64,000 nt of DNA from Coriolopsis trogii. Its lineage: Eukaryota; Basidiomycota; Agaricomycetes; Polyporales; Polyporaceae. Under the pieces are notes generated by a model. The model was not told where the DNA came from, did not search any database, and saw only the letters and a list, made by a program, of their open reading frames with translations. Where the stretch lies: positions 1,054,001 to 1,118,000 of the forward strand of contig JAHYIO010000005.1 in assembly GCA_020543525.1 (NCBI GenBank), written 5' to 3'. The translations under genes were made by a program, and so were the position numbers. Position 1 is the stretch's first letter; every line of letters begins with the position of its first letter. Positions 10,822-21,421 of the stretch are shown here, in pieces.

Positions 10822-11250
10822 TCACTCTACCAGTGTCCCGTCCTGCGAGGTCTCATGCTTCGGGAGAAGGGATCTGGACCTTCTCCAACCGGCAAACCAT
10901 CTGTGAGCGATGTCCTTCCCGTCCATCTGAGGGAGCGCAGCGAGTGTCTCCGAGTATATTTGAGCGTTGTGCGAAGCAATATGGGAGGTGCTGACAGGCC
11001 CGCGCCGGAAGAACCCTAAGAGACGCAGCGCTGGATCATCGGTCATATCGTTAGAGCCTGCGCATTGCTCTAGGTTAGAGAGCCAGCGATCGTATGGGAC
11101 GAGCGGGACATCGAGTTCTTCTGCCAGGGGCACGAGAACTCAGCGATCGCCCGAGTGCGCCGCGAGGCCCGTGGGTGAACGAGGTGGTTAACAGACCCAC
11201 TCGGGGAGCCACGCATCTCGACATAGTAGCGCGCTGCAGGATAAGTATGC
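10822..11250 (-). pseudogene. Detached 3' end of the NRPS-like reductase gene
   Basis: On the minus strand this segment encodes a close copy of the C-terminus of the NRPS-like gene at 21422-25566. Shared segments include VPYDRWLSNLEQCAG, LRLLGFFRRGPVSTSHIASH and GKDIAHRWFAGWRRSRS. Upstream, the frame around YPAARYYVEMRGSPSGS is disrupted relative to the intact gene, and nothing matching the adenylation, carrier or NAD-binding regions follows. The stop is also altered, so the frame runs about ten residues past the parental end. It has no promoter or start of its own and is best read as a passenger of the duplication. Confidence 0.85.
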
Positions 11251-11362
11251 GTACCAATGCGAGTTTGCTCAGTTCCGGAAGGACTGGTTGCAAAAGATGT
11301 CATCCACTCAACGCTGACGCCAACAGCCGAGCTTGTACCACTTCGCATCTTTCTCAGTTACC

Positions 11363-11487
11363 GGAAAGGGCAGATATTCCTGACACCATCCTACCTTGTC
11401 GAACACCTGCTACTCCGGAGCCCAGGCGAGGTCTCGCTGGTGTAATGCCGTGGCACATATCATCAATGAGCGACTGAGTAGCCATTA
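11363..11487 (+). pseudogene. Fragment of the 3' end of SLD5
   Basis: The plus strand reads RKGQIFLTPSYLVEHLLLR, then GEVSLV and a stop. This matches the C-terminus of the intact SLD5 gene at 29263-30358 (QKGQISLTPYYVIEHLLLRG, EVELV, stop). Nucleotide similarity continues about 40 bases past the stop codon (TAATGCCGTG..CATAT, then GAGCGAC, then TAGCCATTA after a gap), so this is copied DNA and not convergence. The fragment carries a small insertion (Ser-Pro) and has no upstream exons. It abuts the inner edge of the left duplicated arm. Confidence 0.82.
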
Positions 11488-11760
11488 CTGGCCATCAACC
11501 CAGATGGGGATGCACCGTGCGTTCCAACGTCTGGCTCAGCATCATGATACATGCTGACAACAGTGCGTCTTCGAGCAGTCGCGTTTTGAGGCGACTTGAA
11601 GGCGGCTAGGCGGATGAAAACGACAGTCTACCCAACTCGCAGAGGACCGACAAGGCATGTGTATATGTACAACACAGAACGTTAACGCAATCACGACAAC
11701 AGCATACTGACCACTCACTACTCGTACAACACAAACAATGTCCTGCTCACAAATCCGTGT

Positions 11761-12584
11761 CTAGCCCTCCCAGTCCTCGTCATCGTCGTCTCGTCGTGAC
11801 TGTCGACCGTTGCCTCCCTCGTCATCATCGTCCTCCATTTCCATCTCCCGCTCCTCCTCGTCCTTCTCTTTCTCTCCTGCCTTCTTTCTCCTGCGCCTGG
11901 AAACGGGCTTCTCGCCTCCGTTGGCGTCTCCAGGAGCCTTCCTGTCCTTGCCTTTCCCCCGTTTCTTGCTGCGGCCTTCTGCACCCTCGGCCTCGACGTC
12001 GATCGTGCCGCCTGCAGAGGGATCGGGCACAGCCTCGACGATTTCTTTCAGGAAGTCGAGCATGTCCACAGTCTCGATCGCGTGTTTCCTTGATTCACGA
12101 GCAGCATCAGGACATATACAACGGGGAGACGGCATGGCGGGCGCGTTTGGCAATGGGAAGGCGACGAATAAAGGACGCACAAATGGTATGCTTCGACTCG
12201 CTTGGATCCCCGATCGAGAGTGACGTTGCTAGCCTCTTCCACAATCATCGCAAGGAACAGCTCGAGGGCCTTTGCTACCCATCCAGTCACCAACCGCAAC
12301 ATTGACGAATAAGGGTGGACATGCAACAGCATATAATACAAGCACCGTAGAGGGTGAGCCACAGGGAAGCATCCTTTAGAGATACTCGTACGCACAGATG
12401 ACGACCGGGGTAGCTTGTGCAACTTTCCCTACCTCCTCGTCCTTTTGCATGATACGCTTTATGCGTGCCTGGTGTCGCAACAAGCGCATAGACATGGACC
12501 GCATGATGAGCAAACGATCCATTGAGAGGGTTCGGAAGTACTGCATACAACGGGGAATTTGGTAGCTTTGTTCTTATTCTTCAT
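11761..12584 (-). CDS. BUR6: NC2 alpha / DRAP1-type transcription repressor
   Basis: Histone-fold subunit of negative cofactor 2. With NC2 beta it binds TBP on promoters and blocks or redirects pre-initiation complex assembly. Four exons fit: 12584-12549, 12468-12396, 12274-12181 and 12088-11761 (531 nt, 176 aa). The first exon is only 12 codons (ATKFPV at its end). The product reads KFPVARIKRIMQKDEEVGKV, then SKALELFLAMIVEEASNVTL, then KHAIETVDMLDFLKEIVEAV. These are the three helices of the H2A-like fold in the order known for DRAP1/Bur6. The C-terminus is highly charged (Lys/Arg, then Asp/Glu). The tRNA-Gly gene starts 187 bp from its ATG and is transcribed divergently. Confidence 0.93.
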
Positions 12585-12770
12585 GGCTCGTAAATCGAAC
12601 AGTGGTTGGTTATTGGAGAGAGAGGTATGCCGAGGGGAAACGGTGGGCGTTCCAGCGACCGTCGGCTTTTGTCCTCTCCTCGTCGTTCGCGCTCAGCCAG
12701 AACGCTTCCCAAGAGATGGGGTAGGACATTATAAAACGACATATATATGCTGTTGTTTGAAGTTTTGCAC

Positions 12771-12850
12771 ACGCCGATGGTGAAGTGGTTATCATGCTTG
12801 CCTTCCATTTGGGGTAGCAAGCGGCACGGGTTCGATTCCCGTTCGGCGTA
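12771..12850 (+). tRNA. tRNA-Gly(UCC) with an 8-nt intron
   Basis: The acceptor stem ACGCCGA pairs perfectly with TCGGCGT, followed by discriminator A. The D-arm is TGGTGAAGTGGTTATCA, and the T-arm is ACGGG-TTCGATT-CCCGT. The anticodon stem CTTGC/GCAAG closes a 15-nt loop. This is explained by a normal loop CTTCCA..A, with anticodon TCC, interrupted one base 3' of the anticodon by TTTGGGGT, the canonical place for fungal tRNA introns. A- and B-box promoter sequences are intact. A pyrimidine-rich, T-containing tract follows and may act as the Pol III terminator. Confidence 0.92.
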
Positions 12851-13024
12851 TCATATCTCTCTTTCTTATTAGAGAGTTATATATTGTCAATTGCAGAACC
12901 TTTGTTTTGCCACTATAGAGTGTACTTGTAGTCCACATTCTCAGCGAGCGTAATTCGCGCTGATGTCCGGTAGCGAATCAGCTCTTTCCTCCCTCTCAAC
13001 TCACTGTCCACTATCAGTCTCGGT

Positions 13025-13781
13025 ATGGGCTCTGCAAGTGCTGACATCCCAAATCACGGTAGGCAACCCGCAACGAAGAGACGGAAGTTTACGCATTTGT
13101 CCGACGGCCTTGGTCTTCCCACCTCGGTGCAGCCTCAGACGAGGATCAAGTCTCCTACATGCGCCTCTTGCCACCGCGCTTTCATAGGTTCGAAGCAAGT
13201 CCAGTTGGTAGAATGTGCACGGTACGCTCCGCTGCCACCTCGTCACTCGTTCAGACGTCTCATCTCATGGTCCTGTGGGTGCGCGGACGCGACATGCAGC
13301 TGCCATAGCACCATCTGCGCCATCTGCTCGCGGACATGCAACGGATGCCCGAGTTCGATGCCACCCACGCCGGCACTTACGGACTCGCTCAGTCTGCCTG
13401 ATACCCCGCTGGCGTCGCCATTTCCGATGCCAGGCCCTAGGCGACCTGCGCTTGCGTTGCACACGAATGTGGCTCTGGGAGCCACTCCGCCACAGGCTCT
13501 CGCGGGGAGGAGGAGGAGGGTTAGGGATGACGAGGGTGAGGCCGGAGGGCCGTCGACCTTGAGGAAACGGGGTGGTGAGGATCAAGATGGGGATGCGGGG
13601 AAGAGGGACGATGGTTGTGGGAGGATTGTATGTCGAACCTGCTCATTTGAAACGCCACAGAGGTGAGTCCTGTGTTTGGTTGCTGGTTAGGCTGAATATG
13701 TGCGCCGTTAGTGACCGGAACGCTTTCAGTGAGCTCACAACATGCTACGATTGCGCTGGTTACTCCCCTGCTCTCGCCTGA
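13025..13781 (+). CDS. Small cysteine-rich (zinc-binding-like) protein, 203 aa
   Basis: Exons 13025-13221, 13300-13662 and 13730-13781 join in frame (612 nt). The product starts with a basic patch (ATKRRKFTHLSD) that could be a nuclear signal. It then has CASCHRAFIGSK and, across the first splice, VECARCHSTICAICSRTCNGC. A Pro/Ser/Arg linker follows, then CGRIVCRTCSFE and, across the last splice, TTCYDCAG. The paired CxxC groups before and after the linker suggest one composite zinc site. I do not recognise a named domain. The splice choice is supported by the fact that both introns join Cys pairs into regular CxxC spacing. Confidence 0.72.
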
Positions 13782-14243
13782 GCCACAATCCTGTTCCTGA
13801 TAGGCATCCCTGGTTCATCATTGCTGTACCTCACTATTCCAACTATCCCCTCTCTGCATATCCACACTGCTGTTATTGTACATCTGTTCAGTTCTCGTCT
13901 CCTCCATCCGGAAAGCTAATATGTACCGCTTACCACTACACCATACTATCACTCATCTATGCTCATTCCTAGCTACCGTCTCGGTATCAGATACGGGGCC
14001 AGACACGTTGTTTCCGTCCACTGCACCGACAGACAGTGGCCACGCGCCTTGAAACGCGACGCGTTGCACTCACGAGACCTTCCCTGTCACGTTCATGTGA
14101 TCGTGACCTACGCGATACGCGACACGCGTCTCGCGCTCATGTCAACGACTTGTCCTCTTACCTTCATGAACTGCTGAGCATCGATACAAACGAAAGACAG
14201 AACGGTTCGATAAGCATTACTTGTGTGAGGAGCCTCTGTTGAC

Positions 14244-16095
14244 ATGCTACTCGCGAGTGCAGACACATCACCGTCAATGGACAGTAATCCGGACCAGCTG
14301 CAGCATGACTTGGTAGGAGGGCCGTTCGCCGTCATTGAATCAGATCCCGGTGAGAACCAACTTAAGGGTGACATGCAATGAGCTGACTTTACTCTCTTGA
14401 GGTAGGCGTCTTTACCTCGCTTATACGGAGACTGGGCGTGAAAGGTCTCGAGGTGACCGAACTGTACAGCGTAGAGCCGTTTGCGACAGACCACCTGAAC
14501 CCGTACGGGCTCATCTTCTGCTACCTCTGCGAGGAAGACCAAAACACCAAGGACGACTTTGAGGCGGCTGACGACCTGGACGACCCCGATGCCCGCTCTA
14601 TATGGTTCGCGAACCAACTTAGCGACGATGCGTGCTCGTCGCAGGCGATCTTGAACGTCCTCCTGAATTGTAGGGGAATTGACCTGGGAGGTCCCCTCCG
14701 GGAATTTGCGACTGATACGGAGAAGATGTCTCCGGTTGTGCGTACGATGTGTCTTGTGGGGCTTCCGCTCGCGAATGGAAAGTATGCTGAAACGCATGGA
14801 CAGATGAGAGGGCTCGCCATCTCCAACTCGTCTCACATCCGAGAAGCACAAAACTCTCTGGCACGGTGAGCACCCCTTCGCACTCTATAGATCCCTACTC
14901 GGTACCAGTCGCTGAACTTCACATCCGCACACAGCCCCGCTGACATCCGCGGCGCACACCACACGCTCACCACGACCACGCTCCAGTCAGCGAAGAGCAA
15001 ACCGCGGCCGAAGTACTCGACTATCATCGACTTCGGCTCGCCTCCGTCCAAGAAACGGAAGACGGGCGCGACGGCGGCGTCCACACGCAAGGCGTCCTCC
15101 GCGCGGACGACGGACGACAAGGTCGAGGCGTACCACTTCATAGGCTACGTCCCCGCGCACGGCCGTGTCTGGGAACTCGACGGCATGCGCGCAGCAGGGC
15201 CCCTAGATGTTGGCGAGATCCACGCTGACTCGAGTCCTACCGCAAGCACGAGCACGGGCGCGAACTCGCGTGCGGGCTGGATGGACGTGGTGCGGCCGGC
15301 GCTGCAGCGGCGCATGCAGACCGTGCTCGAGGGCGCGAGCGAGGGCCACATCCAGTACAACCTGCTCGCGATCGTGGACGACGCGTACGTGCGCGCAAGC
15401 GATGACTTGGAGCTCCTCAAGCGGGAGCGCGCGGCGCTCGAAAGGCGGCTCGGGGAGTGCTTCCCTGACTGCTGGTCGGACAAGGTGCGTGCCTGCCCTC
15501 GTGCCCTGATGCCCTGGACGTCTTCCATCGTGGCTGCCGGCGACGCTGCAGTGTGGATGGGGGGACGGCCACTTGGAGTTGTGGGTAACGAGCCCGCTTT
15601 GCTCTAGGTCGATCCGGCGTTGCTGGCCTCTGCGACCGAGGCGTTCGCGACGACCCTCCGTCCGTCGGCAGGCGATCCCGGGAGGGTGTTCGCAGCGGAC
15701 TTTGGCTCGCGGAAGATGGCGAAAGAACTCGCGATCCTGGAGATGCCAACACGCAGCGTGGCTTCCGCATGGGAGGCGTGCGTCAAGGCCGCTCTGTCAG
15801 CGAAGCTTATCGTGGAAGAAGAGATCGCGAAGGCGCAGAACGCTCAGGTAGGTGACCGACTTCACATCCGTGTCCCGAGACGCGGAGTTGACACAATGAC
15901 GGCGAATGGACGCAGGCGGACAACGTGAAACGCACATTCGACTATGAGCCATTCATCAGGGAGTTTGTGACTTGTCTCCAGCACGAAGGGCTTTTGGAGG
16001 ACGCGCTCAAGGACCGTGGACCGAACGTTTCAGAGGCTCAGCCCAGCGCGGCCTCGGCGAAATCGAAGCCAAAGGCGAAGTCGAGGAAGAAGTGA
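14244..16095 (+). CDS. uch2: UCH37/UCHL5-type ubiquitin C-terminal hydrolase
   Basis: Cysteine deubiquitinase of peptidase family C12. UCH37 relatives act at the 26S proteasome and trim ubiquitin chains. Six exons (14244-14349, 14406-14737, 14804-14865, 14935-15484, 15608-15847, 15916-16095) give 489 aa. The catalytic set is visible: Gln in WFANQL, Cys in DDACSSQAILNVLLNC, His in EAYHFIGYVPAHGR and Asp in WELDGMRA. The C-terminal ULD-like tail shows FDYEPFIREFVTCLQ, as in UCHL5. It is far longer than human UCHL5 (329 aa). One insertion sits in the crossover-loop region between the catalytic Cys and His and contains PPSKKRKTG, a plausible nuclear signal. The tail ends in a Lys/Ser-rich stretch. 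Met at 14277 is an alternative start. Confidence 0.93.
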
Positions 16096-17647
16096 ATGGA
16101 CACCAAGGGAATGCTTCCTCAAGTAGCTTATGTTTCGACGATTGACGTGAGATGTTCTCCATGACCCTTCATGGCCGCCGGATTGCTCAGACCTGTAGCT
16201 TGATAGCATCGCAGACCCAGAGTGGAGAAGATAGCAGCGGCGTATAACGGGACAATCTCAGAGCCGTTGAGGACGACCGGTCGTCGAGTTGACTTAGGAC
16301 GCGAACACGATGGATTCCCTCGTAGGCTGACAGGCTGAAACAGGGCAGAGTTGGTGAATCTCGGGCATATGCTCAGAACACCGACGAACCGATCGCGACT
16401 GAAAGGAATGAAGGGCATTGTCCCATACACTCACAAGGAGCTTCCCAACTACATTCTTTGCCAAACATGTCTCGACCTCATACCGATGGCCTTTGAGGAA
16501 GATATATGTGCAGACTGTACTCCGCCAGAAGCCTATGCTTTTGGTAGGCACATAGTAGCCCGTTTGCTTGAGCTTGTCGTGGAGGGGCATACTCGAGACC
16601 CGAAACGAGCGCTGTCGTGTCACTTATCCTTCTGGCCGTCTGAAGAGTTGTGCCCGAGCGTTTGGTGATTTGACGTGAGAGATACCACACGAGTCCTGAC
16701 GACAGTTGACCCAGTTTAGACTCGAGAGAGGATAAAGGTAAGGCCAGTTTCTTAACTCCTATATGACAAGAGCTCGCAGGCATACCCTCGGCCGCTCAGC
16801 GAGTATATTGTAGACATAGTTACGACGTACCGCCCAACCAATAGTAAATACTTCAGGGATGTTCGGCCCAGGTTCGGCCCTTCCCAGCAGTACCCCATGC
16901 CGATGCAAGTTGGTAACCCATAGACCTTGAGAGTGCACCGAGGAGTGCGCGGGCCCGCAGCGGGATGCATGCGACGTCGTATACACCCACCTGCTTTCAA
17001 CATTGTATGTGTGCTGTCACGAGAGGTAGGGGCTATACAACCTGTGCTGGAGAGGCGTCCGACCCGCTGCCCAGTCTGCCATACGTCAGCTAAAAGTTCC
17101 ACGACTCTGGACCCAGACTTCCGACCCTCAAACCCACCAACGCTTGATGTCACTGAATTTGATGAAACTCGCACATTATGTTCGTATTGAGCATCAGAGT
17201 CGGGATCATTTCATGCCATGCGCAAGCTTCGGACGAGGCATCTTCTGGCTGCTTCTGAGCTGCGAATTCGAAGCGAGGTGGTATGCGCCCGGTTGGGACC
17301 AGGGAGGGAGTGGTGAGAAGATGAGGATGATATGAAGCACAAAGCAGAGCCGGTCGCGGGCGTCTCACGACTCTCATCCCCCGGCCGTGTTCTTAGAGTT
17401 TGAACCTGGCATCAACCCTTGTCCTCACCTCCTCGTCGCCCTCCGTTGCTACGACGGCACGCTGGCCACACATGTTCAACTAAGCCTCTGAGCCCTCTCC
17501 CTGCACTCACCCATTCCTGAATATCAGGCTGTTACGTCAGGGCCTGGTCTCGTAGCGACCGCGCACCACCACCACCTCTTTCCGTCCGTCCTCCCCCACC
17601 CGTCCTCGGGCACTACACTCATTTCCTCTTTCTGACACTCGTTCTCG
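16096..17647. other. 1.5-kb interval without a supported gene
   Basis: The only frame worth noting is 16351-16668 (+, 105 aa), which contains CQTCLDLIPMAFEEDICADC, a pair of CxxC groups. It has no start context, introns or recognisable family, and equally long frames lie opposite it. I do not call a gene. Confidence 0.4.
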
Positions 17648-20468
17648 ATGAACTCGAGCTCGACGACGACGTCGCCTTTTGCGCGACCCCCGCGCATGGA
17701 CCAGAACAACTCCGAGAATCGCGGGTCCATGCTCCGGGCTTCCATCCTCGAGAGCGCGCTCGAGCTCGGTGTGGGCAGCAGTCGCACAGTTGCCAACTGG
17801 ATATTCAACCCTGCGGACGCGATTAGCGAGGAGGAGGAGAACGAGGTGCGTCCCGAAGATTCACCCCTCTCTATATGCGCTCAATTTCTCTCGCTCCCGT
17901 TCGGTGCAGGACGCTCTCTCTCCCAGTCTCACCTATGCGTCCACCGCGACATCGGAAGAGTCGAACCTCTCCGCTGGACTCGCGCAGCGTACCCAGCCAG
18001 GCGCTGGGATCCTCCTTCAGCGCAAGGACTCATTACTTAGTCTGGACACCTCTGTACAGAATCCCCAGCGCAGTGCGTTTTCTCCTGCGGGTGTCACCTC
18101 TGAGCGGACACTGCAGTTCGACCTTCGTGCCACCCCAGAGCCTCGTCCCATATCTCCTGCGCCTTCGCCTATTCCATCCGTGAAGAACAAGCTACGCAAG
18201 AAGATGAAGGGAGACGGCTATGAGAGCGATGGTGGGTACGTGAGCGAGAGCGGGAAGGGAAAGAAGGAGAAGAAGGAGAAAGAGAAGAAGGAGAAGAAGA
18301 GCAAGAAGAAAGGAAAGGACAAATCTGACGGGGACGGTGGAGCTACCGACGGCGAGAGCGACGGAGGCTACCTCTCAGAATCGACCTCGAAGCGGAAGAA
18401 GAGTAAGAAGGAAAAGAAAGACAAGAGCAAGTCGAAGAACACTGACTCTCCTGCGACCGACTACGAGACCGACAAGGGATACTCGTCAGCGTTTTCCAGG
18501 TCTCGTTCTCGTAAGCAATCGGTGACCTCCCCAGTCAGCGGCGATGAGTCCGACGGAGGCTATCTCTCGGAGTCAACCAAGAAGAAGGGGTTTTTCACCA
18601 GACTCAACTCAAGATCCCGCAAGAAGCAAGATTCTATTGATTCCAACTCGGAGAATCCTCCACCGGTGCCAGCTCTTCCTCAGGGTATGCAGAGTATGCA
18701 GGGTATGCTGGCCCCTACGCCCATACACGAGAAGTTCAGCCGCTCGAACAGCCCCCTTCCCGACTCACGGAATACGACACCCCTGCCGGATGGAGTGCGA
18801 ATCGTCCGGCCAAGCGTGGATACGGTAACGACTGTGGACACGATGACCACCGCGGACACATCTGCCACGAGCGACACCTCCACTACGGTAGACTCCGATG
18901 AGAAGCATGACTCTATGCTGTCTACGGACGGTCTTACTCGGGCATTCCAGGATGCAGAATCTGTACGCTCTCCCAGCGTCGACTTTCTCTCCACATTCCG
19001 TCGCGGAGGTGGTAGCAATCGCCCACTGTCGCCGTCCAGACTCAATCCTTTCGCAAGTAGTAACGCACCAGACTCTCCCATCTTGCCAGCTTCTCCTGTC
19101 CCTGCGCTCCAGGCTTCGAAATCTGTGCGGTCCCGCCCAAAGATTTCCGCGCCGAACACGACTGCGCTCAACCTTGCGCCAAAACACGTCCCTGTCCCGC
19201 TCACGCTGACACCACCCACACCTACCGCTTCATCACATCCACAGGGGAAGGCGCCGCCTTCACCTGATCCTGATTATGTCGTGGTGACACCTAACCCGGC
19301 GACTCCCGTTGCGTCTAGTAGAGGACATCAGTCCAACGCGAGCGCAAGTTCGAGCGGTGAACCACCAAGTCCATCTCTACAGCGTCCACATGTGCTCGCG
19401 TACTACGATCTACCTCCACCCAGTCCGCCACCCAGGGGACCCCTGCCAGACGTACCGTCAGATATCTCGCGCAGCACAAGTCCCTCATGGAGTATGATGG
19501 ATTCCTCCTCCCCCTCACGCTTCCCACGTTCTGCACCCGCCGATCCGAACGACCCGCGCGGGCTCCAGAACCGCTCGCTCGCGTCTCCCAGTGACCGCCC
19601 GAACACGGCCGCCGTGCACCCGCTCTCCAGAGAGACGTCGCGCGACGTGCCCACGATCGCGCAGCCCATCCCCCCTGCGAAGCGGGGCCGGATCTCACCC
19701 TTCCCTACTGCACCCGTGCTTCCGCGCGAGCAGACGGAGACGCTTGTACGGCAGACGTCGAAACTCACGCAGGAGGCCGTCAGTCGTGCACTGAAGAACG
19801 GCAGCGGCCCTGCTTCGGCCAGCCCGTATATCAACGGGCACGGTCGCTGGCCTTCTGCAGAGGACCGGGGGATCGGGAGCGGGCCAGCGTCCGCACAGCC
19901 GTATCCTAACGGGACGAGGTTCTGGCCGGGGAAGGGGCAGCTGGACGTGCAGCAGCAACCGCCGCGCTCGGCGTCCGCCCTCGATGCTCGTCGTCCGTTC
20001 CCGGACGGGAACGGGAGCGACGACGACCGGCGCTCGTGGCTCGTTTATGACGATGAGCACGAAGATGGAATCGGGAGCGACGACCGCTCGCTGTCTGTGC
20101 CTAAGACACGCACTGTCGAGTCGGCGGAGCCGTCCCCGGATGTCAACGCGATTCTTGCGGGCTTCCGTCAAGCACGGGATGCGAGCAAGGCGAAGCGGGA
20201 TACTGGCAAGCCCAGCACGCGCGATACTCTAGCGGGGATCGTTGCTGGGTACGAGCGGGACACGGTCTACCTCGACGCGGACGAGGGCGGCGGCGACCGG
20301 TCGAGCGTGTGGAGCGAGGCGGACAGCCGGTACAGCTTCTTGGACGACGAGAAGAGTGCGGCGATCCGGGATAAGTTCGTCAAGAGGGTGGAGGCGATGT
20401 ACGGGAAGGAGATCGTGCCGCCCGTACCGCGGTTAGACCCCACCAGTCTCGGATCGCGCGGCGGATGA
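17648..20468 (+). CDS. Large disordered Ser/Pro/Lys-rich protein with DGGYLSES repeats, 918 aa
   Basis: Two exons, 17648-17845 and 17910-20468, join in frame across a 64 bp GT-AG intron. The N-terminal segment is ordered-looking (RASILESALELGVGSSRTVA, NWIFNPAD). The rest is predicted to be disordered. First come Lys/Glu blocks alternating with acidic repeats (ESDGGYVSES, ESDGGYLSES, ETDKGYSSAF, ESDGGYLSES). Then comes a long Pro/Ser region with many SP/TP sites and PPPSPPPRGPLPDVP-type proline motifs. Near the C-terminus is a short conserved-looking stretch (SVWSEADSRYSFLDDEKSAA, then RDKFVKRVEAMYG). I do not recognise a domain. The composition suggests a phosphorylated scaffold, but this is inference. 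Confidence 0.8.
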
Positions 20469-21421
20469 GAGAGTGAGAGTGGCATGGGGATGTTATTCGT
20501 GCGTGATCTTTTGTGGCATTTTGCTATACCTCAATGCGACCTTGCGTATTTTCCTACACTCGTTTATTAGTATACTGCTGTGCTCGCGCTTGACACCCGT
20601 GTTGATAATTTTCGTCCGTCCATTCGTCCATTCGTTCGTTCGCTTATTGTATTCATGTGCACCGCTTCTTGTCGCTGCCTGCTAGTGTATCGTTTTCGTC
20701 ATACGCTTTGGTCGTCTCACCTTTTCCGGACTGGCAGGTCACAGTGCGGCTGGATCGTCCGCCCTGCGTCCTCTCCGTTGGCCTCGTCCACTAGAAACAC
20801 GCCTTTCACGTCTTTTTTTCGGTCGTGTGCGTTGTATCATTGTCTATATGCGTTACCCCTGCCTTCTTGTTATACATACCCTACCTCAGCACCGTGCGTC
20901 GCTGGAGGGTTCTGACGCCGTAGGTTCTCTATCGTGGGCACGTTCTCCTGGAAGCACTGTGGACACGAACCTTCAGGTCAGAAGTTGATGCGATTGAGAC
21001 ACTGACAAATGAAAAGGGCTATATCGTGACAACTGAGCGTCATGCACCTTGTACCAGGCACATAGGTGAGTATCGGTTAGCCTCTCACGGGTGGTTCTAT
21101 CTGACAGTATGTTTCCGCGCGGTATGTGCCACCAGGGCGCCGACGTCCGAATTTGATGTAGGATATCGGACTCTGCGAGAATGACCACTAGAGACCGTGG
21201 ATTACCATCAAAGTCGCATCAAATACAGAGTCTATCGAAGCAGGGCTTCTGGGAAGGTTCTGCCTCTAACAAACCGATGTGGGGGCTATCGCCCTGCCCT
21301 TCCGCTCGCAGTACAGAAAAGGTTCTGTCTGACGCAATCTCGTGAACAGGACGTGTGGAGGGCATCGAACGTGTATAAAAGCATCCCGTTGTCTGCAACC
21401 GAAACGGCCACACTACCCGCG
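20469..21421. other. Intergenic; 3' region of the disordered-protein gene and promoter of the NRPS-like gene
   Basis: T/C-rich sequence follows the stop at 20468, as expected for a 3' UTR. No gene is supported. The last 50 bases hold the TATA box of the NRPS-like gene. Confidence 0.5.
21374..21380 (+). promoter_or_regulatory. TATA box of the NRPS-like gene
   Basis: TATAAAA lies 48 bp before the ATG at 21422, which makes this a very short 5' leader. Confidence 0.6.

Larger units (their letters stand above)
7940..11250 (+). repeat. Left arm of a 3.3-kb inverted duplication
   Basis: This segment recurs in reverse orientation at about 25187-28465. It contains the whole coiled-coil gene (8089-10390), its 3' flank, and the last exon region of an NRPS-like gene on the minus strand. 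Inside the coding region the two arms are nearly identical. In the flanks they show more substitutions and small indels. The outer edge is placed at about 7940, where GACACGCGAC-like matches end. The inner edge is placed at about 11250, where the match to TTATCCTGCAGCGCGC begins. Edges were judged by eye and may be off by tens of bases. Confidence 0.9.

Noticed and set aside
16351..16668. 105-aa frame with two CxxC groups
   Set aside because: There is only one pair of CxxC in a short frame, with no start context, introns or homologue I recognise. Opposing frames of the same length exist.
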